Shown piece after piece: positions 27,522 through 35,278 of a stretch of 64,000 nucleotides of DNA (position 1 is its first letter; every line of letters starts with the position of its first letter). The translations under genes and the position numbers were made by a program. Origin of the DNA: Butyricimonas synergistica DSM 23225 (lineage in GTDB: Bacteria; Bacteroidota; Bacteroidia; Bacteroidales; Marinifilaceae); assembly GCF_000379665.1 (NCBI RefSeq), contig NZ_KB903367.1, positions 310,001 through 374,000 on the forward strand. The letters run 5' to 3'. Under the pieces are notes generated by a model that saw only the letters and a list, made by a program, of their open reading frames with translations, was not told the origin of the DNA and did no database searches.

Positions 27522-27560
27522 TGGTCCCGGGAAATTTCCTCCCGGGACTGGTTATTTTAT
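27522..27560 (+). terminator. Terminator of the first SusCD operon
   Basis: GTCCCGGG (27524-27531) pairs with CCCGGGAC (27541-27548), loop of 9 nt, with outer G-T and T-G pairs, followed by T-rich GGTTATTTTA. Confidence 0.8.
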
Positions 27561-27585
27561 GAAATTACATGTTATGTCCATTATT

Positions 27586-27601
27586 TGTGACAAATATCAC
27601 A
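27586..27601. promoter_or_regulatory. CRP/FNR-family operator-like palindrome
   Basis: TGTGA-CAAATA-TCACA is a perfect match to the classical CRP half-site arrangement TGTGA-N6-TCACA. It lies about 62 nt upstream of the -7 box of the second sigma gene, a position suited to activation. Which Crp/Fnr-family regulator would bind it in this organism is unknown. Confidence 0.5.
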
Positions 27602-27662
27602 TTTTTCTTCGATAACTTGTGCAAAGTTATTTCGTCCTGATAGGTATTTATTGAAAACAAAT

Positions 27663-27670
27663 TATCTTTG
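27663..27670 (+). promoter_or_regulatory. -7 promoter box of the second ECF sigma gene
   Basis: TATCTTTG matches TAnnTTTG, 34 nt before the ATG at 27705. No TTTG stands at the normal -33 distance, consistent with dependence on an activator. Confidence 0.5.
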
Positions 27671-27704
27671 TTTCGAATTTCAAGTGTAAATAGTTCGTGG
27701 GCAT

Positions 27705-28280
27705 ATGAATGCATTGGAGTTTATTGAGGGGGTCAATAAGAAAAATGATAGAGCTTTGAAAAAGCTCTACGATCATTACTATGCTTCATTATGCGGTTAT
27801 GTCGAAAAATTATTGAACGATAGTGGAATTGCAGAAGATATTGTTCAGGAGTGTTTGATTAAGGTGTGGAATACTGGCGTGACTTTTTCTGACATGAAAG
27901 CGTTGTCCGCTTGGCTTTACAAGAGTGTCTACCATGCAGCCGTGAGTGTTTTGAGGGAACGGGTATCTTTGGAACGTTTGCAAGATGGAAGTCGGTTACT
28001 TGAGGATGAGGAGGAAGCGGCCCAGGCTTTGGCTTTGCGCGAGGAAGTGATTACTTATTTTTACGAAATACTCAATCAGTTGCCGGGGCAGCAACGGGAT
28101 ATTTTATTATTTACTTTGCAAGGACATAAAGTGCAAGATATTGCCTCGATGCTTTCCGTGAGTGAAAATTCGGTGAAAACTCAAAAAAAACGGGCTTACC
28201 AGTATATCCGAGAACATTTTGATGCCAATAAGTTACATTTCTTGTTGACGATGATTTTTCCTAAAAATCAATTTTCTTGA
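27705..28280 (+). CDS. ECF RNA polymerase sigma factor (FecI-like), locus 2
   Basis: A 191-aa ECF sigma factor. Region 2 is IAEDIVQECLIKVWNTG followed by LSAWLYKSVYHAAVSVLRER. Region 4 is LPGQQRDILLFTLQGHKVQD then IASMLSVSENSVKTQKKRAY. It heads the second sigma/FecR/SusC/SusD locus. It is clearly a paralogue of the locus-1 sigma but not a recent duplicate (different region 2). Both fecR genes share the same candidate ECF promoter, so cross-recognition is possible. Confidence 0.93.
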   Translation: MNALEFIEGVNKKNDRALKKLYDHYYASLCGYVEKLLNDSGIAEDIVQECLIKVWNTGVTFSDMKALSAWLYKSVYHAAVSVLRERVSLERLQDGSRLLEDEEEAAQALALREEVITYFYEILNQLPGQQRDILLFTLQGHKVQDIASMLSVSENSVKTQKKRAYQYIREHFDANKLHFLLTMIFPKNQFS

Positions 28281-28288
28281 AAATCTTG

Positions 28289-28313
28289 TCACCCGTTTTT
28301 TCAATTTTTGCGT
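28289..28313 (+). promoter_or_regulatory. Candidate ECF-sigma promoter ahead of fecR, locus 2
   Basis: TCACCCGTTTTT (28289-28300), ten bases, then CGT (28311-28313). The 12-mer and spacing are identical to 17886-17910, while the ten spacer bases differ, so the match is not simply from a recent duplication. Confidence 0.6.
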
Positions 28314-28339
28314 TTATATGTGAATTTAAAATCTAAACC

Positions 28340-29476
28340 ATGGATTGGAAAGACATAGATGATCTTGCCCGGCGGACGGTGGTGAATATGGCGAATCGGC
28401 TTTCAAGGGAGGACGAGGGGCAAGAGCGAGAAAATGAAGATAGGATTGTTCGGGAGTTGACTACTCCCCGTGTGTTCGAGGAGGAGATTCGGAGGCGTGG
28501 CAAGTACGACGGGAATAAGGCTTTCCGCCAGGTTCTGGCGAAAAAGCGGAGGCGTGTGATTGGACGGGTATGTGCCGTGGCGTGTAGCTTGTTGCTCGTG
28601 ATGTGTGGTGTGTGGTTGTTTTGGGGGGAATCACGACAGGTGGCAGAGCAAATACCTATTGTTTACGGGGTTCGTGGAAATCAACAGGTGATCCTGCAAT
28701 TGAGCGGGGGAGAGCGTGTGGCTTTGGGCGGAAGGGACACTATGCGGTTGCAGGAGAAGGATAAGGCGATTGAAGTGAAAGGAGGCGTGATCGCTTACAC
28801 GCCGGAAGAAGCGGAAACCTCTGGTAAGCGGGAAGATTTGTACAACACCTTGTTTGTGCCCCGGGGAGGTGAGTTCCGGGTAGAGTTGTCTGATGGCTCC
28901 GTCGTGCACTTGAATGCTGATAGCGAGTTGAGATATCCTTTGGCTTTCGCGGGAGATGAACGGAGGGTTTATTTGAAAGGGGAAGCGTGGTTCGAGGTTG
29001 CCAAGAATGAAGAGATTCCATTTTACGTGGTGGCGGATAATGTCCAGGTGCGGGTGTATGGCACCTCGTTTAACGTGAATACCCACGGGATGAAAACCGT
29101 GCAGACCGTGCTGGAGGAAGGAAGCATCGGGATGCAGTCGTTGGCGTCTTCCCGGGAGGTATGGGTACAACCGGGGCAGTTGGCAGAATATAACCGGGCG
29201 GACGGGGAGATTCGTGTGCGGGAGGTCGATGTACGTCAATACACGGCTTGGCGGGAAGGTGTGTTCTATTTTAATGACAAGACGCTGGAGGACATCATGG
29301 GTGAATTATCCCGTTGGTATGACATGGAGGTGGTTTACGTTTCCGACCGGGGAAAAGAGTTACATTTCTCGGGTTTCCTGAAGCGTTACGAGGATGTGCG
29401 TAAGATTTTAGCCACGGTGACGGAATCTACCGGGATAAAATTTGATATCGTGAAGAATAGAATCATTGTAAATTAA
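28340..29476 (+). CDS. FecR-family anti-sigma factor, locus 2
   Basis: A 378-aa inner-membrane anti-sigma factor. A charged cytoplasmic N-terminus (1-72) precedes one membrane helix (about 74-93, VCAVACSLLLVMCGVWLF). The periplasmic FecR domain (about 150-265) includes VPRGGEFRVELSDGSVVHLN, LKGEAWFEVA and VYGTSFNVNTH. The DUF4974 domain (about 310-378) includes FNDKTLEDIMGELSRWYDME and LHFSGFLKRYEDV. It is expected to relay the state of the downstream SusC, through its STN domain, to the sigma factor at 27705. A hairpin follows four bases after its stop. Confidence 0.93.
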   Translation: MDWKDIDDLARRTVVNMANRLSREDEGQERENEDRIVRELTTPRVFEEEIRRRGKYDGNKAFRQVLAKKRRRVIGRVCAVACSLLLVMCGVWLFWGESRQVAEQIPIVYGVRGNQQVILQLSGGERVALGGRDTMRLQEKDKAIEVKGGVIAYTPEEAETSGKREDLYNTLFVPRGGEFRVELSDGSVVHLNADSELRYPLAFAGDERRVYLKGEAWFEVAKNEEIPFYVVADNVQVRVYGTSFNVNTHGMKTVQTVLEEGSIGMQSLASSREVWVQPGQLAEYNRADGEIRVREVDVRQYTAWREGVFYFNDKTLEDIMGELSRWYDMEVVYVSDRGKELHFSGFLKRYEDVRKILATVTESTGIKFDIVKNRIIVN

Positions 29477-29480
29477 AAAA

Positions 29481-29502
29481 GGAAGGTGTGACAGCACCTT
29501 CC
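29481..29502 (+). terminator. Hairpin between fecR and susC, locus 2
   Basis: GGAAGGTG (29481-29488) pairs perfectly with CACCTTCC (29495-29502), loop TGACAG, just after the fecR stop. There is no T run. It is equivalent in place to the hairpin at 19104-19129. Confidence 0.55.
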
Positions 29503-29580
29503 GATCGATCATAATTCATCGCAACCGGTATTGCGTCAACAAGGACCTGTTGCTATTATAAACTATTTAATAACAAAAGT

Positions 29581-32500
29581 ATGCAAAAAAAACGAGAAGA
29601 CCATCGAGTCGGAAGATTTCGTTGGCGAAAATTTGAACGTGTTATGAAATTGAGCATTCTTCTAATTTGCGTTTTTTCTTTCGGGCTTTCGGCGACCACG
29701 AAAGCGCAGCAGGAGCGAGTCAGCCTGAATTTGGAAAACGTGACGTTAAAAACGGTATTGGATAAAATTCAAGAACAAACGAACTTGAATTTTATGGTCA
29801 ACCGGGAACAGGCGGAGATATTAGGTTTGGTATCCGTGAACGTGGAAAATGAAACGGTGAAAAACGTTTTGGATCGGATTTTGGAAAATTCGAGGTTGAC
29901 GTACACTTTCATGGGAGAAATTATCGTGATAAAGGTGCGGCAATCCGAGCCGGAGAAAAAATCGGTGCGAGTGAAAGGATTCGTGTATGACACGAAGAAA
30001 GTGTCGATGCCCGGGGTGACGGTCAAGGTGGCAGGAACTACTCTTGGAACCATTACGGACAATGAGGGATTCTTTCAGATGACATTGCCCATGAAAGAGG
30101 GGGCTTTAGAATTTTCTTTCGTGGGATTCAAGGGTAAAACGGTGCCCTTCACGGAGAAGAGCGATACGCTTCGGGTGGTGTTGGAAGAGGATATCGAGAG
30201 TTTGGATGAAGTTGTCGTGACAGGTATGTTTACCCGTAAGGCAGAAAGTTTCACGGGGTCGGCAGCCACGTTTAAACGGGAAGATATCTTGCGTGCCGGC
30301 AATCAGAACCTGATCAAGAGTTTGAAGAATTTGGATCCTGCGTTCCAGATCATGGAGAATTTGGAATTCGGTAGCGATCCTAACCGTTTGCCGGATGTGC
30401 AATTGCGGGGGCAGACCTCTTTTTCCAGCGTGCGGGGGGATTACGAGGGGAACCCGAATCAACCGTTGTTTATCTTGGATGGTTTTGAAACGACCATCGA
30501 GAAAGTATTCGATTTGGATATGAATCGGGTGGCGAGCGTTACGCTGCTGAAAGATGCCGCTGCCAAAGCGATTTACGGTTCCAAAGCCGGAAACGGGGTC
30601 GTGGTCATCGAGACGGTGCGTCCGCAGATGGGAGAATTGCGGGTGTATTACTCGGGCGATTTTGGCATCGAGGCTCCGGATTTGACCGGTTACGACTTGA
30701 TGGATGCCCAAGAGAAATTGGACTTCGAGGTTGGGATCGGGATGTACAGTCCTAATACGCATCTGGGATTTATTACGGCGTATGAATCTTATAAAAAGGT
30801 ATATGACGATATACAGAGAGGGGTGGACACGTATTGGTTATCCAAGCCGTTGCGCGTGGGATTCAGTCACAAGCATTCGTTGACGCTGGAAGGCGGGGAC
30901 GAACGGATGCGTTACCAGTTCGGGGTATCTTACAACAGTGTCGCCGGGGTCATGAAGGAGTCGGGACGTAACACGTTGAACGCGAATACCACGTTGTCCT
31001 ATACCTACAAGAATTTGTTATTCAGGAATACGATAGAGTTTACCCGCAACTGGTCGAAAAACTCTCCTTACGGTTCGTTTGACGAGTACACTTCCTTGAA
31101 TCCCTACTGGGCGCCATACGACAATGATGGGAATCTCAATCGGGTGTTTACCGTTCATATCGGACCATCTGATGGTAGTGGTAACACGGAAGTGCACAAT
31201 CCCTTGTACAATGCCACGCTGAACACGAAGAACGAATCGGCGTACACGGAGATTCGCGATAATTTTTCCGTGGATTGGAATATTAGCGATGCCTTCCGAT
31301 TAAGAGGTTCTTTTTCTTATACCCGGCAGGAAAACGGCTCGGACGTCTATTACCCGAAAAGCCACACGAAATTTGTTCACTACGATGAAAATGGCATGAG
31401 TGACCGTAAGGGGCAATATACCAAGACGGACGGCGCCTCTGAAACAATAGACGTGCAGGCGGGGTTGAATTTCAATAAATCTTTTGGCGAGCATTTCCTT
31501 TTTGCCAACCTGACCTGGAATCTTTCCTCGAATAATAATCGCTCGTTCACGGCTGTCGGCGAAGGTTTCGGTAATGACAACATGGATGATATTTTCTTCG
31601 CCACGAAGTATGAAACGTCCGGGAAACCCTCGGGGAGCAGTGCCAAAACAAGGGAAATCGGCATCATCGGGGCGTTCAATTATTCTTATGCTGACCGTTA
31701 TCTTTTTGATGCCTCGATACGCCAAAGTGCCTCTTCCGTTTACGGGAGCGATAACCGGTGGGGTACTTTCTGGTCGTTGGGTATCGGTTGGAACCTCCAT
31801 CACGAGAACTTCCTGAGCGGAAACGACTGGCTCACGAATTTCAAGTTGCGTGCTTCCGTGGGGTACACGGGAACGCAGAACGTGGATCCCGCCCAGGCCC
31901 GTTTCCGGTACGAGTATTACGATTACTCGTATGGCGACATGATTGGTGCCCAGTTGGTGGCTCTTGCTAATACCAAGTTGAAGTGGCAACGGGTGTTGGA
32001 CTACAATTTCGGGACGGATATTGCCATTAAACATTTCTTGACGTTGCGTGCGGAATATTATATCCAGAAGACGGATAATTTGCTGTCGGACGTGTCGCTG
32101 CCCGCTTCTACCGGTTTTGACAATTACAAAGAGAATTTGGGCGTTATCGAGAACAAGGGGTACGAGGTGGCGCTTTCCGTAACCCCGTGGCGGAATGACA
32201 GCCAGCGGGCTTACGTGACGTTTACCGCAACGGCATTGCACAACAAAAATAAAATCAAGAAGATATACGACATCTTCAAGAATAGCAACGAGGAGCAAAA
32301 TGCTTCGCTTGGCGAGGGATATGATTGGAATGATGGGCAGATGACATCGGAAATTGCTAAAAAGTATATCAATAAACTGACCAAGCCCGCCACCCTTTAT
32401 TACGAGGGCGTTTCCATGGATGCCATCTGGGGGATGCGTTCGTTGGGTGTCGATCCCGCTACGGGGAACGAAATGTTCTTGACGAAGGACGGGAAGAGCA

Positions 32501-33024
32501 CTTTCACTTGGAGTGCTGCCGAGCAGGTGGTCGTAGGCAATACCACTCCGAAATTGCGCGGGTCGTTCGGGATTAACGCCGGGTATAAAGGCTTCACGTT
32601 TTCGGTGGCTTGCAGCTACAAGTTGGGAGGCGATCTCTACAATTCAACATTGATCGCCCGCGTAGAAAATGTGACCGGTCGTGAAAATTTGGATCGCCGT
32701 TTGTGGAAAGCTTGGCAAAAACCAGGAGATGTTGCCCCGTATAAAAAGGTATATTTTATGAATGATAACGTGAGTTCTGATTTGGCGGAGATGACGAGGC
32801 CGACCTCCCGTTTCGTGCAGAAGAACAATGAACTGTACATATCAACCGTGAACGTGGGGTATGATTTCGCCGGGGCGGCATGGTTGAAAAAAGTGGCTTT
32901 GCAACGGTTGAAGCTCTCTTTCTACATGAACGAGTTGTTGCGCGTGTCCAGTGTCGATATAGAGCGGGGAACTTCTTATCCTTTCGCCCGGAATTTCTCG
33001 TTTTCGTTGCAGGCAACATTTTAA
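29581..33024 (+). CDS. SusC/RagA TonB-dependent outer-membrane transporter with STN domain, locus 2
   Basis: An 1147-aa outer-membrane transporter. A basic N-terminus and signal peptide (…LSATTKAQ) precede the STN domain (about 45-115, VSLNLENVTLKTVLDKIQEQ). A carboxypeptidase-regulatory-like domain follows (about 130-205, VRVKGFVYDTKKVSMPGVTV), then the plug (about 210-330: DEVVVTGMFTRKAESFTGSA, KDAAAKAIYGSKAGNGVVVI) and a barrel ending SFSLQATF. It shares the VKGFVxDTKKxxxPGVTVKV stretch with the first SusC but is otherwise divergent in the barrel and loops, so it should take a different ligand. A 104-nt gap separates it from fecR; a later ATG (MKLSILLIC) is a possible start. Confidence 0.95.
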   Translation: MQKKREDHRVGRFRWRKFERVMKLSILLICVFSFGLSATTKAQQERVSLNLENVTLKTVLDKIQEQTNLNFMVNREQAEILGLVSVNVENETVKNVLDRILENSRLTYTFMGEIIVIKVRQSEPEKKSVRVKGFVYDTKKVSMPGVTVKVAGTTLGTITDNEGFFQMTLPMKEGALEFSFVGFKGKTVPFTEKSDTLRVVLEEDIESLDEVVVTGMFTRKAESFTGSAATFKREDILRAGNQNLIKSLKNLDPAFQIMENLEFGSDPNRLPDVQLRGQTSFSSVRGDYEGNPNQPLFILDGFETTIEKVFDLDMNRVASVTLLKDAAAKAIYGSKAGNGVVVIETVRPQMGELRVYYSGDFGIEAPDLTGYDLMDAQEKLDFEVGIGMYSPNTHLGFITAYESYKKVYDDIQRGVDTYWLSKPLRVGFSHKHSLTLEGGDERMRYQFGVSYNSVAGVMKESGRNTLNANTTLSYTYKNLLFRNTIEFTRNWSKNSPYGSFDEYTSLNPYWAPYDNDGNLNRVFTVHIGPSDGSGNTEVHNPLYNATLNTKNESAYTEIRDNFSVDWNISDAFRLRGSFSYTRQENGSDVYYPKSHTKFVHYDENGMSDRKGQYTKTDGASETIDVQAGLNFNKSFGEHFLFANLTWNLSSNNNRSFTAVGEGFGNDNMDDIFFATKYETSGKPSGSSAKTREIGIIGAFNYSYADRYLFDASIRQSASSVYGSDNRWGTFWSLGIGWNLHHENFLSGNDWLTNFKLRASVGYTGTQNVDPAQARFRYEYYDYSYGDMIGAQLVALANTKLKWQRVLDYNFGTDIAIKHFLTLRAEYYIQKTDNLLSDVSLPASTGFDNYKENLGVIENKGYEVALSVTPWRNDSQRAYVTFTATALHNKNKIKKIYDIFKNSNEEQNASLGEGYDWNDGQMTSEIAKKYINKLTKPATLYYEGVSMDAIWGMRSLGVDPATGNEMFLTKDGKSTFTWSAAEQVVVGNTTPKLRGSFGINAGYKGFTFSVACSYKLGGDLYNSTLIARVENVTGRENLDRRLWKAWQKPGDVAPYKKVYFMNDNVSSDLAEMTRPTSRFVQKNNELYISTVNVGYDFAGAAWLKKVALQRLKLSFYMNELLRVSSVDIERGTSYPFARNFSFSLQATF

Positions 33025-33036
33025 TCGAAAAATAGG

Positions 33037-34557
33037 ATGAATATGAAAAAGATAAAAATATTAGGATTGGCGGTGCTGTTGTTTGCGATGACAGCCTGCG
33101 AGGATTGGTTGGACGTGGATGCTTCCAACCAGGTGGACCGCAACGAGTTGTTTAACTCCGAACTCGGTTATGCCGAGGCGTTGACGGGCGTTTACGCCAA
33201 GATGTGCGACGGCTCGCTTTACGGGAGGGAATTGACGTTCAATATCGTGGATATGCTGGCAGGATATTATAATATCCAGATGTTTAGTCACATTGCCTGG
33301 TACCAGTATGATTATGCGAAGAATCCGGAAGATGAATATACGCAGAATTACTGCAAGCCGTATATAGAGAAAATGTGGAACGGTCTTTACGCTCAGATTG
33401 CCAATTTGAATTCATTGTTGAACACGATCGACGACAAGCAAGGCGTTTTTTCCGGGGATAACTATAATTTGATCAAGGGCGAGGCGTTGGGTTTAAGGGC
33501 TTATTTGCACTTCGACCTGTTGCGTTTGTTTGCCGAGGCATACGTCACGGGAAAGGACAAAGAGTCCATCCCTTATGTGACAACGTTGGCTCCCGTGGTG
33601 ACGCCCCTGTTCAAGCAGGCGGACATCATCGAGATCATGTTGGAGGAATTAAAGCAAGCGAAGGAGTTGATGGTGAATGATCCCATGCGTTTGGGAGTTA
33701 CCCCGGCGGCTTGTCTGGCTTCCTTGCCCTCCGGGGAGTATCTTGCCAGTGCAAAAAATATTTCCATGTGGCATAACCGTCGCTTCCGCTTTAATTATTA
33801 TGCCGTTGTTGCCACGATGGCACGGGTTTACCTTTGGAAAGGGGATAAAACCAATGCGTTGGCTTGTGCGCGGGAGGTGATTGCCGCGCAGGAAAGCACG
33901 TTCCCTTGGGTGCAGCAAAGCGATTTGACCGGAATAACTTCTACTTCCACGAGCGCGTATTCCAGGCATCGACAGGATAGGACGTTCGCGACGGAGCATA
34001 TTTTTGCGTTAAATGTGACGGATTTGGAGAAATTGATGGATACCTATATCTATGACGGGGCTGTCGGGTTGAGCCAATCTTATGATGTAATAGAACTCAC
34101 GAGTGACGAGCGGTTAAGCCTGTACGAGAGTTATACTGCCGATTATCGTTACCAGTATGGTTTCACGCCTTACCGTAGTAATTTCTTGGTAGCCAAGTTT
34201 TACCAGCACTCTCTGTGCGGGCGGTATTTCCAGGAGCGTTTGCCGTTGATCCGTCTGTCCGAGATGTATTACATTGCGGCAGAGTGTGCGTTGACTCCCA
34301 AGGATGGGGTGGAGTACCTTGACCAGGTCCGCTCACATCGCGGGTTGATTTCTTACGCTTTGGATCGCGGGATGTCGCGGGAAAAGTTGGACGAGGAGAT
34401 ATGGAAAGAGTACAAGAAAGAGTTTATCGGGGAGGGACAATTGTGGTATTACTACAAGCGTTTGCAGAAGATGGACTTCTCGCCTAATATGACCGATGCC
34501 AAGTTCTTCACGTTTGAAATTCCGGATTCGGAACAGGCCAATGCCGGACGCGAGTAA
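33037..34557 (+). CDS. SusD/RagB-family surface lipoprotein, locus 2
   Basis: A 506-aa surface lipoprotein partnering the SusC immediately upstream (12-nt gap). The lipobox is AMTAC (about residues 16-20), followed by EDWLDVDASNQV. SusD features include ELFNSELGYAEALTGVYAKM, IKGEALGLRAYLHFDLLRLF, LIRLSEMYYIAAECALTP and the C-terminal YKKEFIGEGQLWYYYKRLQK. The overall plan (RagB/SusD N-terminal plus SusD domain) and length are standard. The start may be 33037 or 33043 (MKKIKI). The ligand is unknown. Confidence 0.93.
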   Translation: MNMKKIKILGLAVLLFAMTACEDWLDVDASNQVDRNELFNSELGYAEALTGVYAKMCDGSLYGRELTFNIVDMLAGYYNIQMFSHIAWYQYDYAKNPEDEYTQNYCKPYIEKMWNGLYAQIANLNSLLNTIDDKQGVFSGDNYNLIKGEALGLRAYLHFDLLRLFAEAYVTGKDKESIPYVTTLAPVVTPLFKQADIIEIMLEELKQAKELMVNDPMRLGVTPAACLASLPSGEYLASAKNISMWHNRRFRFNYYAVVATMARVYLWKGDKTNALACAREVIAAQESTFPWVQQSDLTGITSTSTSAYSRHRQDRTFATEHIFALNVTDLEKLMDTYIYDGAVGLSQSYDVIELTSDERLSLYESYTADYRYQYGFTPYRSNFLVAKFYQHSLCGRYFQERLPLIRLSEMYYIAAECALTPKDGVEYLDQVRSHRGLISYALDRGMSREKLDEEIWKEYKKEFIGEGQLWYYYKRLQKMDFSPNMTDAKFFTFEIPDSEQANAGRE

Positions 34558-34576
34558 TTTAAATTAAAAATGATGT

Positions 34577-35266
34577 ATGATGAAAAAGGTAACCTATTTC
34601 GCTGTGTTGCTCTTGTTGGGAGCGGCAGCATGTTCAAAGAGTGAAATCGACACGTGGAGCGTGAAACCTCGCGTGTGGTTCACGGGGGCGAATGACACAA
34701 CTATATTTTCGTTTTATTCTTTGCCGGAGGGTACCGAGGAGCACACGGTGGAGATCGCCATTTCTATGGCGGGTGCGATGGAAAATGTCGAGCGTGTGGT
34801 GAAGGTAGAGGATTTGGGAAGCAGAAATGAGATGTCCCGATATGAAATCTCGGCGGTGATACCGGCTAATCAGACTGCGGGCGTGTTACGGGTGACCGTG
34901 CACAAGACCGAGAATTTGGGGAATGCGCCGGACACGATCGGGTTTAGAATCTGTCCATCTGAAGATTTTGAAGTGGGATTGGAAGAGAACTTGCAGAATG
35001 CTTTGGTTATTTCGAATAAGTTGACTAAACCTAGTTGGTGGAATCGGGAAGCAGAATATAATTTGGGATATTATTCCGATAAGAAAATGTGGGTGATCAT
35101 GCAAGTGGAAGGGGCTTTCGAGACATTGGATGCCGGCGGATACCGTTGGGGGGATGATGATATCCAAGTGTTGATTTACAAATTGAACAGGTATTGTAAA
35201 GACAATAACGTCAAATACCGTGAGGAAGATGAACATGTCATCGAGTTTGATTTTTGGACAGAGTAA
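34577..35266 (+). CDS. DUF4843-like lipoprotein, locus 2
   Basis: A 229-aa lipoprotein with lipobox LGAAAC (about 15-20). The segment VWFTGANDTTIFSFYSLPEG followed by beta-strands and VLRVTVHKTENLGN matches my memory of DUF4843, a family found downstream of SusD beside PKD-like lipoproteins. Function is unknown. It lies 19 nt after susD and 12 nt before the PKD-like gene, so the operon is tight. It could be a surface-exposed accessory of the transporter. Confidence 0.75.
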   Translation: MMKKVTYFAVLLLLGAAACSKSEIDTWSVKPRVWFTGANDTTIFSFYSLPEGTEEHTVEIAISMAGAMENVERVVKVEDLGSRNEMSRYEISAVIPANQTAGVLRVTVHKTENLGNAPDTIGFRICPSEDFEVGLEENLQNALVISNKLTKPSWWNREAEYNLGYYSDKKMWVIMQVEGAFETLDAGGYRWGDDDIQVLIYKLNRYCKDNNVKYREEDEHVIEFDFWTE

Positions 35267-35278
35267 AAACAGGGGATT

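Noticed and set aside
31300-32298. A 332-codon open frame antisense to the second susC
   Set aside because: It lies wholly inside a well-supported SusC barrel; long antisense frames are common opposite biased coding sequence, and its translation shows no domain.
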